Positions 46,225 through 56,334 of a stretch of 64,000 nt of DNA are shown here, one piece after another; positions within the stretch are counted from its first letter, which is position 1, and each line of letters starts with the position of its first letter. The notes under the pieces were generated by a model, which saw only the letters and a program-made list of their open reading frames with translations, did not search any database and had not been told where the DNA came from. The translations under genes and the position numbers were made by a program. This DNA is from Telluria mixta (lineage in GTDB: Bacteria > Pseudomonadota > Gammaproteobacteria > Burkholderiales > Burkholderiaceae_D). The DNA lies in contig NZ_CP119520.1 of NCBI RefSeq assembly GCF_029223865.1, forward strand, positions 5,890,001 through 5,954,000, read 5' to 3'.

Positions 46225-47463
46225 ATGCCGACCCTGATCGTGTTTTGCCATCTGCGCTGGGACTTCGTCTTTCAGCGCCCCCAGCACCTCATGACTCGCC
46301 TGGCGGAACACTACCGAATCCTGTTTGTCGAGGAGCCGGTGTATGACGAGGGCAAGGCGCACCTGAAGAAGACGGCCGTCGCGCCGAACATCACGGTGTG
46401 CCAGCCGCATACCGGCATCCAGGCACCCGGCTTCCACGACGACCAGATCCCGACCCTGCAGACGCTGCTGGCCGACCTCGTCCCGGAAGGCGAGCGTCCT
46501 GTCGTCTGGTTCTACACCCCGATGGCCCTGCCGCTGCTGCAAGGCTTCGATCCCGCACTCGTCGTCTACGACTGCATGGACGAACTGGCCGCTTTCAAGA
46601 ACGCGCCGAAACAGCTGCTGCAGCGCGAGAACGCACTGCTGAACATCGCCGACCTGTGCTTCACCGGCGGCCCGAGCCTGTACCAGTCCAAGCGCGATCG
46701 CCATGCAAACGCGCACTGCTTCTCCAGCAGCGTCGACGCGAAGCACTTCCAGAAGGCGCTGGACCGCGATTACAGCCACCCGGAGCAGGCCCATGTTGCG
46801 CGTCCGCGCCTGGGCTTCTACGGCGTCATCGACGAGCGCTTCGACACGGACCTGATCCGCCAGGTCGCGGAAGCCCGTCCGGACTGGCAGATCGTGCTGG
46901 TGGGCCCGGTCGTGAAGATCGACCCGGCCAATCTGCCGCGCGCGAACAACATCCACTACATGGGCCAGCGCACGTACGAGCAGCTGCCGCAATTCCTGGC
47001 CGGCTGGGACGTCTGCCTGCTGCCGTTCGCGCTGAACGAGTCGACCAAGTTCATCAGCCCGACCAAGGTGCTGGAATACATGGCGGCCGAACTGCCGTCC
47101 GTCAGCACCCCGATCACGGACGTGAAGGTGCCGTACGGCGACGTCGTCGCGATCGCCGACACGCCGGAGAAATTCATCGCCGCCTGCGAACGCATGCTGG
47201 CCATGAACGACGAGCAACAGGCCGCGCTGAAGGAACGCATGCGCGCCATCGTCGCCAACACGTCGTGGGACAAGACGGCCGCCAGCATGCACCACCTGAT
47301 CCAGACGACCGCCCCGAGCAACAAGGCCCAGCGCTTCCTCGCCCAGGCGGAAGAGCAGGACTTCGACGACGTCGTCAACGCCGAGAACGTCAATCCGCTG
47401 CCGATCGCCGCACTCGCTGCGCGCATGACGCCGAAGGACGGGATGGCGAAGGCCGCTGGTTGA
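46225..47463 (+). CDS. glycosyltransferase, GT-B fold
   Basis: A 412-residue cytosolic glycosyltransferase. The N-terminus LIVFCHLRWDFVFQRPQHLM is typical of surface-polysaccharide transferases of the GT1/GT4 type. The C-terminal nucleotide-sugar part has FYGVIDERFD, IVLVGPVVKID and the acidic region STKFISPTKVLEYMAAELPS. AAAGGAAATCAAC precedes the ATG. No membrane segment is visible. Homologues often accompany UDP-galactopyranose mutase, which here lies 5.7 kb downstream beyond three hydrolase genes. The sugar donor is unknown. Confidence 0.88.
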   Translation: MPTLIVFCHLRWDFVFQRPQHLMTRLAEHYRILFVEEPVYDEGKAHLKKTAVAPNITVCQPHTGIQAPGFHDDQIPTLQTLLADLVPEGERPVVWFYTPMALPLLQGFDPALVVYDCMDELAAFKNAPKQLLQRENALLNIADLCFTGGPSLYQSKRDRHANAHCFSSSVDAKHFQKALDRDYSHPEQAHVARPRLGFYGVIDERFDTDLIRQVAEARPDWQIVLVGPVVKIDPANLPRANNIHYMGQRTYEQLPQFLAGWDVCLLPFALNESTKFISPTKVLEYMAAELPSVSTPITDVKVPYGDVVAIADTPEKFIAACERMLAMNDEQQAALKERMRAIVANTSWDKTAASMHHLIQTTAPSNKAQRFLAQAEEQDFDDVVNAENVNPLPIAALAARMTPKDGMAKAAG

Positions 47464-47564
47464 CGCATTTTATTCGCGTGATGCGTCACGCGGAAATCGC
47501 TCAACCGGGCGATTAATTCGCGCAAGCGCCCAAGACCGGTGAGGTTCGTGAATACAATTCGCGC

Positions 47565-49679
47565 ATGCGAATTCATTCACGCTTCATCGGTCTCCTGTTG
47601 TCGCTCGCGTGCGGCCTGGCGGGAGCACAGGGCACGGCGACCTGGATCTGGTCGCCGGGCGATTTCGAGATCTGGCTCTCCAACCGCATGCAGGTGCAGC
47701 GCGTCGAGCGCGACGTCGCGTGGCCGCCGTTCTGGCGGCTGTACAACCACCAGCCGCAGGTGAACTTCATTCGGCAGGTCGACCTGGCCGCGCCGGAAGA
47801 CGTCGACATCGCCGTCGAAGGCATCTACAACATCGCCATCGACGGCCAGTTCGTGCATGGCGACCAGCGCCATGTCCGCATCCCCGCCGGCAAACACACG
47901 CTCAACCTCCAGGTCTACAATGCGGCCTCGCCGCCGGCCGTCTTCGTGCAGGGCAGGACGATCCGCTCCGACGCATCCTGGTCGGTCGGCCCGCGTCCTG
48001 GTGCACCCACCGCCAGTGCCGCGCACTGGAACCTGACCGCGCCGGACACGCCGCCATCGCGCTACCGCCTGCCGACCCGGGAGATCCCGGCCGTCGCGCT
48101 CACGCGCTGGGACGGCGCCGTCCTCGTGGACTTCGGCCGCGAGACGACGGGCTTCGTCAAGCTGAAAAACGTCTCGGGCAGCGGCAAGGTGACCCTGTAC
48201 TACGGCGAATCGAAGGAGGAAGCGCTGTCCGAACAGGGCGCGGAAACCCTCGACCGCTTCACGCTCGCCGACCACCATGGCGACTTCGTCGCGCCCATCT
48301 CGCGCGCCATGCGCTACGTGAACATCCGCTTCGACGCCGGATTGAGCCTCGGCGACGTGGGTCTGCTGTATGAATACTCGCCCGTTTCGCACCGCGGCAC
48401 GTTCAAGAGTTCCGACGACGAGTTGAACCGGATCTGGGACGTCGCCCAGCGCACGCTGGAACTGAACACGCGCGAATTCTTCATCGACGGGGTCAAGCGC
48501 GACCACTGGGTCTGGTCCGGCGACGCCGTGCAGACCTACCTGATGAACTACTACACGTTCTTCGACAGCGACACGGTCAAGCGCACGACGTGGGCGCTGC
48601 GCGGCGCGGATCCCGTCGACATGCACATCAACACGATCCTGGATTACTCGCTGTACTGGTTCATCGGGATCCGCGACTACTACCAGTACACGGGCGATGC
48701 CGACTTCGTGAAGAGCGTCTACCCGCGCATGACCACGTTGATGGACTTCGTGCTCGCGCGCCGCAACGCGAACGGCATGCTGGAAGGCTTGCCGGGTGAC
48801 TGGGTGTTCGTCGACTGGGCCGACATGCCGAAGGAAGGCGAACTGGCCGTCATCCAGCTGCTGTTCGCAAGGAGTCTCGAAGCGATGGCCGACTGCGCGG
48901 CGCTCGCGCACGACGACGCCAGGGCCGCCACCTACCGCCAGCTGGCCGCCGACCTGAAGACGAAGATCATGGCGGCCTTCTGGGATCCACGGCGCCAGCT
49001 GTTCGTCCACGGCCGCAAGGACGGCAGGACGAATCCGCTCGTCACGCGCCATCCGAACATGTTCGCGCTGATGTTCGGCTATCTCGACGACGCACAGGCG
49101 GCGAGCGTCCGCCGCAACGTGCTCACGAGCGAGACGGTGCCGAAGATCACGACGCCCTACATGCGCTTCTACGAACTGGCCGCGCTGGCGGAAAGCGGGC
49201 AGCAGCGCTACGTCAGGGGCCAGATCAAGGATTACTGGGGCGGCATGCTGCGCGCGGGCGCCACCTGCTTCTGGGAGCAGTACGACCCGAAGGTGGAGGG
49301 CGCCGCGCGCTGGGCGATGTACGGCAAGCCGTTCGGCATGAGCCTGTGCCATGCCTGGGGCGCGAGTCCGCTCTACCTACTGGGTAAATACTACCTGGGC
49401 GTGAAACCGACGCAGCCCGGTTACGCGGCCTATGTCGTCGAGCCGGACTTGGGCGGCCTGAAATGGATCGACGGGAAGGTACCGACGCCGCACGGGGACA
49501 TCGCCGTGTATGCGGACGCGAAGACGATCCGGGTGACCGGCGTCGCCGGGCAGGGCGTGCTGCGGTTCACCAGTGCGACCACACCGCGCAGCGATGGCGG
49601 GACGATCCGCAAGACGGGCGAGCACCGCTACGAACTGCCGCTGGAAGGAGGGGAGACCTACATCGTTTCGCGGAAATAA
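47565..49679 (+). CDS. alpha-L-rhamnosidase, GH78
   Basis: A 704-residue secreted glycoside hydrolase with a Sec signal (MRIHSRFIGLLLSLACGLAG, cut near AGA-QG). N-terminal beta domains are followed by an (alpha/alpha)6 barrel. The diagnostic acidic cluster is FFIDGVKRDHWVWSGDAVQT, with further family blocks GLPGDWVFVDWADMPKEGEL and GATCFWEQYDP, and a C-terminal beta domain. It should release terminal alpha-L-rhamnose from pectic or glycoside substrates. A 101-bp gap with two small hairpins separates it from the glycosyltransferase. No clear ribosome binding site precedes the ATG. Confidence 0.92.
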   Translation: MRIHSRFIGLLLSLACGLAGAQGTATWIWSPGDFEIWLSNRMQVQRVERDVAWPPFWRLYNHQPQVNFIRQVDLAAPEDVDIAVEGIYNIAIDGQFVHGDQRHVRIPAGKHTLNLQVYNAASPPAVFVQGRTIRSDASWSVGPRPGAPTASAAHWNLTAPDTPPSRYRLPTREIPAVALTRWDGAVLVDFGRETTGFVKLKNVSGSGKVTLYYGESKEEALSEQGAETLDRFTLADHHGDFVAPISRAMRYVNIRFDAGLSLGDVGLLYEYSPVSHRGTFKSSDDELNRIWDVAQRTLELNTREFFIDGVKRDHWVWSGDAVQTYLMNYYTFFDSDTVKRTTWALRGADPVDMHINTILDYSLYWFIGIRDYYQYTGDADFVKSVYPRMTTLMDFVLARRNANGMLEGLPGDWVFVDWADMPKEGELAVIQLLFARSLEAMADCAALAHDDARAATYRQLAADLKTKIMAAFWDPRRQLFVHGRKDGRTNPLVTRHPNMFALMFGYLDDAQAASVRRNVLTSETVPKITTPYMRFYELAALAESGQQRYVRGQIKDYWGGMLRAGATCFWEQYDPKVEGAARWAMYGKPFGMSLCHAWGASPLYLLGKYYLGVKPTQPGYAAYVVEPDLGGLKWIDGKVPTPHGDIAVYADAKTIRVTGVAGQGVLRFTSATTPRSDGGTIRKTGEHRYELPLEGGETYIVSRK

Positions 49680-49686
49680 TAAGCTG

Positions 49687-49736
49687 TTGCGGGGATTCCA
49701 TGGGTGCATCTATAATCCGGTCTGTACGTTATAGAT
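49687..49736 (+). promoter_or_regulatory. promoter with inverted repeat before the second fucosidase
   Basis: TTGCGG (49687-49692) and a consensus TATAAT (49711-49716) are 18 bp apart. ATCTATAA (49708-49715) and TTATAGAT (49729-49736) form an 8-bp inverted repeat spaced by 13 bp, overlapping the -10 box and the start of transcription. The same ATCTATAA occurs in the promoter of the other GH29 gene. Confidence 0.6.
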
Positions 49737-49755
49737 TAAAAACCACGGAGACCCG

Positions 49756-51279
49756 ATGTTGCGCCGACCGCTACTTTCCACCCTCATCCTGTGCGGCCTG
49801 TTCGCCAGCCCGCTGGCACCCGCAGCCGACACGCCCGTCAAGCTGACGCACGTCGCGGGCCCGTTCGCCGCCGATCCGGCCACGCTGGACAAATACCGGA
49901 CCCCGGACTGGTTCCGCGACGCCAAATTCGGCATCTGGTCCCATTGGGGACCGCAGGCCGTGCCGCGTGCGGGCGACTGGTACGCGCGCAATATGTACAT
50001 CTACGGCACGCCGCAGTACGAGCACCACCTCAAGACGTACGGCCACCCGTCCAAACACGGCTACAAGGACATCATCCCGTTGTGGAAGGCCGAGAAGTTC
50101 GAGCCGGACGCGCTGATGGCCCTGTACGCCAGGGCGGGCGCGAAATACTTCGTCAGCATGGGCGTCCACCACGACAATTTCGACCTGTGGGATTCGAAGT
50201 ACCACCGCTGGAACGCCGTCAAGATGGGACCGCACCGCGACATCGTCGGCGACTGGCAGAAGGCGGCGGTCAAGGCGGGCCTGCGCTTCGGCGTGTCCGA
50301 GCACCTCGGCGCGAGCTACGGCTGGTTCGGCACGAGCCACGGGCACGACGAGGTGTTCCCGGCGCTCGGCGAGCCGTATGACGGCGCCGACCCGCAGTAC
50401 GCGGACCTGTACCACCCGAAGCACGACGAGCTGTTTGGCGGCGGCCAGAAGTGGTACACGAAGAACGCCGCGTATCACCAGGAATGGTTCAACCGCGTGA
50501 CGGACCTCGTGACACGCTACAAGCCTGACCTGCTGTACAGCGATGGCGGGATCCCGTTCGGCGAGACCGGCAGGACCCTCGTCGCCAATTTCTACAACCA
50601 GAACATCAAGACCCACGGCAAGCTGGAAGCCGTGTACAACCACAAGGACATCGGCTCCGGCGAGTTCCTCCGCAAGGCCGGCGTGCAGGACGTCGAACGG
50701 GGCGTCATGAACGGCATCCAGCCGCTGCCCTGGCAGACCGACACGTCGATGGGCGACTGGTTCTACAGCGAAGGCTACAAGTACAAGACGACCCGGGACG
50801 TCGTCTACATGCTGGCCGATATCGTCAGCAAGAACGGCAACCTGCTCCTCAACGTGGTGCAGTATCCGGATGGCAGCCTGCCGCCCGAATCCCGTAAATT
50901 CCTCGACGAGATGGCAGCGTGGATCCAGGTCAACGGCGACGCCATCTACGGCACGCGGCCGTGGAAGACGTTCGGCGAAGGCCCGACCAGACTCGAAGCC
51001 GGCGCCTTCAAGGAAAACGCCGACTATACCGCCAGCGACATCCGCTTCACCACCAAGGGCGGCGCCCTGTACGCCATCACCTTGGGCGAGCCGAAGGGCC
51101 AGGTGCGCATCGCGTCGCTCGGCACGAAGGCCGGGCTGGAGACGCGACCCGTCAAGTCGGTGTCGCTCGTGGGCGCCACCGCACCGCTGCGCTGGAAGCA
51201 GCAGGACGACGCACTCGTGATCGACGTGCCGGCCAGCCTGCCGACGGCCATCGCCTCCAGTTTCAAGATCGGATTCTGA
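49756..51279 (+). CDS. alpha-L-fucosidase, GH29, Sec-exported
   Basis: A 507-residue secreted fucosidase. The signal peptide MLRRPLLSTLILCGLFASPL ends near APA-AD. Family blocks are WFRDAKFGIWSHWGPQ, VSMGVHHDNFDLWDS, and DLLYSDGGIPFGE, with the nucleophile aspartate after YS. SKNGNLLLNVVQYPDG closes the catalytic domain before a C-terminal beta sandwich. It shares this order with the enzyme at 7844-9484 but uses the Sec route. CACGGAGACCCG precedes the ATG. One base separates it from the GH97 gene, so the two form an operon with their own promoter. Confidence 0.94.
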   Translation: MLRRPLLSTLILCGLFASPLAPAADTPVKLTHVAGPFAADPATLDKYRTPDWFRDAKFGIWSHWGPQAVPRAGDWYARNMYIYGTPQYEHHLKTYGHPSKHGYKDIIPLWKAEKFEPDALMALYARAGAKYFVSMGVHHDNFDLWDSKYHRWNAVKMGPHRDIVGDWQKAAVKAGLRFGVSEHLGASYGWFGTSHGHDEVFPALGEPYDGADPQYADLYHPKHDELFGGGQKWYTKNAAYHQEWFNRVTDLVTRYKPDLLYSDGGIPFGETGRTLVANFYNQNIKTHGKLEAVYNHKDIGSGEFLRKAGVQDVERGVMNGIQPLPWQTDTSMGDWFYSEGYKYKTTRDVVYMLADIVSKNGNLLLNVVQYPDGSLPPESRKFLDEMAAWIQVNGDAIYGTRPWKTFGEGPTRLEAGAFKENADYTASDIRFTTKGGALYAITLGEPKGQVRIASLGTKAGLETRPVKSVSLVGATAPLRWKQQDDALVIDVPASLPTAIASSFKIGF

Positions 51280-51280
51280 T

Positions 51281-53188
51281 ATGAACACTCGCATGATGAC
51301 GATGGCGGCAGCGGTGCTGGCCGCCCTGAGCGGGGCCGCGTGCGCGGCGTCGGCGGGACAGGTCACGGTGACGTCGCCGGACGGCCGGGCCGCGATCAGG
51401 ATTGCCCGGGACGGCGGCAGCTATGTCGTGACGCGCGGCGGCGAAACGGTGATCGCCGCGTCGCCGCTGGGTCTCGAGTTCGACGGCCAGCCGGACCTTG
51501 GCAAGCTCGTCCTGGAGAAAGTCACGAAGTCGGCGACGGACCAGGTGATTCCCCTCGTGGCGACGAAAGCGTCCAGCGCGCGCGATCATTACCGCGCCGC
51601 GACGCTCCACTTCCGCGACCGCGCGGACGGCACGCGCCGCCTGCTGGTCGACGTGCGCGCGTATGACGACGGCGTCGCCTTCCGCTACCGCATGGACGGC
51701 AGCGCACCGGTGCGCCTGCGCGGCGAAAAAACGGCGTTCGTGCCGGCCGGGGACCCGGACTGCCTGATCTCGCCGTTCGACGGCGCGCACGAAGTGGCGT
51801 TCGCGCGCCAGAAGGTGTCCCAGTTGGGCGAAAAGCAGGGCTACGACGTCCCCGTCGTCTGCACGACCCCGTCGGGCCGCACCGCGTACGCGATCACGCA
51901 GTCGCACCTGGAAGGTTATACGGGTGCGTCGCTGTGGCGCGAAGGCGGCGGGTTGCGCGTGCGCCTGTCCGGCGCGTCCGCGTACGAATCGAAAGGCGGG
52001 CTGCGGACGTCCTGGCGCGTGGTCATGCTGGGCAACCGGACGGGCGACCTGATCGCGTCCCACCTGGTCGGCAACCTGAACCCGGCCCCGCAAGGCGATT
52101 TCAGCTGGGTCAAGCCCGGCAAGGCCGCGTGGGACTGGTGGTCCGGCCCGCTCGTGGGCATGAAGCCGGACATGGCTGCCTACCGCCGCTTCATCGACTT
52201 CGCGGCCGCATCCGGCTTTCCGTACTACCTGATCGACGCCGGCTGGGCGTCCGGCAGCGGCGGTTGCTGCGACGCGTTGCCGACGACGGACATCACCCGC
52301 GCCGCCGACGGCATCGACATGCCCGCGCTGGTCCAGTACGCGGCCGACAAGGGCGTCGGCCTGATCCTGTGGGCGCACTGGGATCACGTGAGGCAGCGCA
52401 TGGACGAGGTGCTCGACACCTATGCGCGCTGGGGCATCAAGGGCGTCAAGATCGACTTCATGAACCGCGACGACCAGGAAGTCGTCGACTTCTACCACCG
52501 CGTCGCGGCCGGCACGGCGCAGCGCCACCTGCTGCTGGACCTGCACGGCGCGTACGTCCCGGCCGGGCTGCAGCGCACGTATCCGAACTTCATCACGCAG
52601 GAAGGGGTGATGGGTGCGGAATGGGACAAGATGAAAACGATCGTCACGCCAGCACACAACCTGATGCTGCCGTACACGCGCATGCTCGCGGGCCCGATCG
52701 ACTACACGCCGGGCGGCTTCCGCAATGTCGCGCCCGCGACGTTCCAGGTGCGCGCCGAGCTGCCGTTCGTCCAGAACACCCGCGGCCAGGAGTTGGCGAA
52801 GTACGTCGTGTACGACAGCCCGCTGCAGATGGTGTCGGACGATCCGGATGTCTACCGCGACGCCGAAGGCTTCGATTTCATCCGCAAGGTGCCGACGGCC
52901 TGGGATGAGACACGCTTCGTGTCCGGCGAACCGGGCAAGGATATCGTGCTCGCACGCCGCCAGGGCACCACATGGTACCTGGGCGCGATGTCGGCGGACG
53001 AGTCGACGACGACGAAGCGGGTGAAGCTGGACTTCCTGCCGGCCGGACGCTACAAGGCCACGATCTGGGAAGACGGCGCCACGCCGAACAACGTCAGGCT
53101 GCGCGAGGTGGACGTGACGCCGCGCGACGCCCTGGCCCTGGAACTGGCGGCGGCGGGCGGCGCGGTGGTGGTCATCGAGGCCCGTTGA
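51281..53188 (+). CDS. GH97 family glycoside hydrolase (likely alpha-galactosidase type)
   Basis: A 635-residue secreted enzyme with a Sec signal (MNTRMMTMAAAVLAALSGAA). The N-terminal beta-sandwich (QVTVTSPDGRAAIRI) precedes a (beta/alpha)8 barrel with YYLIDAGWAS, VGLILWAHWDHV, GVKIDFMNRDDQEVV and DLHGAYVPAGLQRTYPNFIT, and a C-terminal beta domain follows. The aspartate in VKIDF is where retaining GH97 alpha-galactosidases have their nucleophile, which favours them over inverting SusB-like alpha-glucosidases; this is inference. It starts one base after the fucosidase stop and abuts the convergent glf gene. Confidence 0.9.
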   Translation: MNTRMMTMAAAVLAALSGAACAASAGQVTVTSPDGRAAIRIARDGGSYVVTRGGETVIAASPLGLEFDGQPDLGKLVLEKVTKSATDQVIPLVATKASSARDHYRAATLHFRDRADGTRRLLVDVRAYDDGVAFRYRMDGSAPVRLRGEKTAFVPAGDPDCLISPFDGAHEVAFARQKVSQLGEKQGYDVPVVCTTPSGRTAYAITQSHLEGYTGASLWREGGGLRVRLSGASAYESKGGLRTSWRVVMLGNRTGDLIASHLVGNLNPAPQGDFSWVKPGKAAWDWWSGPLVGMKPDMAAYRRFIDFAAASGFPYYLIDAGWASGSGGCCDALPTTDITRAADGIDMPALVQYAADKGVGLILWAHWDHVRQRMDEVLDTYARWGIKGVKIDFMNRDDQEVVDFYHRVAAGTAQRHLLLDLHGAYVPAGLQRTYPNFITQEGVMGAEWDKMKTIVTPAHNLMLPYTRMLAGPIDYTPGGFRNVAPATFQVRAELPFVQNTRGQELAKYVVYDSPLQMVSDDPDVYRDAEGFDFIRKVPTAWDETRFVSGEPGKDIVLARRQGTTWYLGAMSADESTTTKRVKLDFLPAGRYKATIWEDGATPNNVRLREVDVTPRDALALELAAAGGAVVVIEAR

Positions 53189-54412
<1,224 letters not shown>

Positions 54413-54533
54413 TTACTACACGATAGGAATGTGAAATATAGTGCCAAAAATATATCACCGTTCGGTCGTTTTACCCCGCACAATTGGATGCGGACGAATG
54501 CAAGCCGGTTTTCCGGACGCGTCACGTAAACGC

Positions 54534-54560
54534 AAAAACCGCCGGCCGAAGCCAGCGGTT
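54534..54560 (-). terminator. Rho-independent terminator of the KGG gene
   Basis: On the minus strand AACCGCTGGC pairs with GCCGGCGGTT around a TTCG tetraloop, with one G-T wobble, followed by a short T run. It lies 24 bp after the stop of the KGG protein gene. Confidence 0.88.
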
Positions 54561-54584
54561 CGATGATCGACAAGCGCTCAGTGT

Positions 54585-54908
54585 TTAACGCTTGTTGTCA
54601 TTCTTGTGGCTCTGCGAGCCGGCCTTGGCGTGCTGCTCCGGCGTGCCGCCGCGGGTGCTGTTTCCGCTCTGCTGGTTACCACCATTGCCGCTCTGGTTGT
54701 TGCCGTCGTTCTTGTGGCTCATCGAGCCGGCACGGCGTGCTTCTTCCGAGGTGAACTCGTGGGCATTGCCCGAAGCGTGGGCGGCGCGGCCACCTTCCGA
54801 TGCGATTTCGCGCTGCTTTTGCGGGTCCATCGACGCGAAGCCGCGGTTGCTGGTATCGCCGCTCTGGTTGTTGCCTTTGTTACCGCCTTGTTGGTTGTTC
54901 GATGCCAT
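54585..54908 (-). CDS. KGG-motif stress protein (GsiB/ConA-like)
   Basis: A 107-residue hydrophilic protein rich in Gly, Asn, Gln, Ser and Lys. The KGG-type repeat is clear in SMDPQKQREIASEGGRAAHA and EFTSEEARRAGSMSHKND, with a partial copy GGTPEQHAKAGSQSHKND. Such proteins are small, disordered and induced by general stress or desiccation in other bacteria. AAGGAGAACGATC precedes the ATG, and a strong terminator follows, so it is a single, probably highly expressed gene. Confidence 0.9.
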   Translation of the reverse strand: MASNNQQGGNKGNNQSGDTSNRGFASMDPQKQREIASEGGRAAHASGNAHEFTSEEARRAGSMSHKNDGNNQSGNGGNQQSGNSTRGGTPEQHAKAGSQSHKNDNKR

Positions 54909-55082
54909 GATCGTTCTCCTTGAAGTTGGTGAAAGCGCGTTTGCACTTCCTCTGCCGGATCAGCGTCTGCAGACTCCCGATCGGGAAGAGGTGAGTCCAT
55001 GGTAACGGCGAACTTATGCATGGTGAATAGGACTACTTATGGCTGGCTTGTAGGATGAGTCTGTCCATTTTGGTGCAACAGT

Positions 55083-56210
55083 TCAGTGGACGGACGGCCC
55101 GGGCGGCGGCGTGTCGCCACGGCGCAGGAAGGATTCCGCGAGCTTCGGGTCGTCCAGCCGCACGATCGACAGCGGGTGCGCGAACTCGATGCCTTCCTGC
55201 TGGAAGCGGCGGTAGATCTCCAGGAAAATGGCCTGCTGGGCATCCATGTGAAGGATGTAGTCCGGGCTGCGGAAGTGGTACACGACCTCGAAGTCGAGCG
55301 ACCACTGGCCCCAGCTGAAAAAGTGCGCACGCTCGAAATCGACGTTCTGCTTGCTCGTGACGATCTCGCGAATGATCTGCGGGATGCGGGACAGCTGGTC
55401 TTCCGGCGTGCCGTACGCGACGCGCAGCACGAACGCCACGCGCCGCGTCTGCATGCGCTTGTGGTTGTGGATGCGGCTCTTCAGCAGCTCGCCGTTGGAA
55501 AACACGACCTGCTCGCCGCCGAGGCCCCGCACGCGCGTCGTCTTGAGGCCGATGTGTTCCACCGATCCGAGCACGTCGCCCACGATGATGAAGTCGCCGA
55601 CCTCGAACGGCTTGTCCAGCATGATCGACAGCGAGGCGAACAGGTCGCCCAGGATGTTCTGCGTGGCGAGCGCGACGGCCACGCCGCCGATCCCCAGGCT
55701 CGCGACGAGGGTCGTGATGTTGATCCCGAAATTATCGAGGATCATCAAAGTGACGACCACCCACAGCAGCAACCGCGAAATGAAACACAGCACGCTGCTC
55801 GACGCGCGCCGCTCGCCGTCGACCGGGCCGATGCTGAACCGGTCGCGCCACGCACGCAGGCCCGTGTCGCCCCAGATCGCCGCCTGCAGCAGCAGCGACG
55901 CGATCGCGATGCGGGTGACGAACTTGTCCTGCTTGGCCGTCAGTTCGAGAAAGGTGCTGCCGAAATACAGCGCGAACACGAGGATGAACAGCAGATACGT
56001 CTTCGACAGCATCGCCGTGACGAAGTCGTCCAGCCGGGTTTCCGTCCGCCGCGACAACGCTTCCATGCGCCGCAGCACGAAGGCGCGCAGGAACATCATC
56101 GCGACGGCACTGCCGGCCGTCACGGCAAGGGCCAGGGCCCAGTCATCGAAAGCATTGTTGAGAAAGGAGAAATGTCCGGATCGGGACAGGAAGGGAAACG
56201 TCATCGACAT
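55083..56210 (-). CDS. small-conductance mechanosensitive channel, MscS family (second copy)
   Basis: A 375-residue MscS-type channel with about four membrane helices. The pore segment LVASLGIGGVAVALATQNIL and the following GDLFASLSIMLDKPFEVGDF are nearly identical to those of the protein at 25464-26594, so they are paralogues. The beta domain has TTRVRGLGGEQVVFSN. A second ATG two codons later is possible; neither start has a clear ribosome binding site. It lies 174 bp from the KGG stress gene and is divergent from a large sensor kinase. Confidence 0.9.
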   Translation of the reverse strand: MSMTFPFLSRSGHFSFLNNAFDDWALALAVTAGSAVAMMFLRAFVLRRMEALSRRTETRLDDFVTAMLSKTYLLFILVFALYFGSTFLELTAKQDKFVTRIAIASLLLQAAIWGDTGLRAWRDRFSIGPVDGERRASSSVLCFISRLLLWVVVTLMILDNFGINITTLVASLGIGGVAVALATQNILGDLFASLSIMLDKPFEVGDFIIVGDVLGSVEHIGLKTTRVRGLGGEQVVFSNGELLKSRIHNHKRMQTRRVAFVLRVAYGTPEDQLSRIPQIIREIVTSKQNVDFERAHFFSWGQWSLDFEVVYHFRSPDYILHMDAQQAIFLEIYRRFQQEGIEFAHPLSIVRLDDPKLAESFLRRGDTPPPGPSVH

Positions 56211-56334
56211 GATTCAATAAAAACGAAAGCCAGCCGCCAGTGTGCGGGCGTGCGGGATCCGGCCGCGCACAATTGACTTTCGGAAGGGCGCGGCATACAT
56301 TGCCTTATTTGCATCAATACATCGCCTGACACTG

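Noticed and set aside
46107..46346. Small open frame starting at 46107 before the glycosyltransferase
   Set aside because: It spans the long hairpin and overlaps the glycosyltransferase start in another frame; no ribosome binding site and a Pro-rich composition.
47475..47514. Hairpins CGCGTGA/TCACGCG and AATCGC/GCGATT after the glycosyltransferase as a terminator
   Set aside because: No T run follows either stem, so a Rho-independent terminator is not supported.
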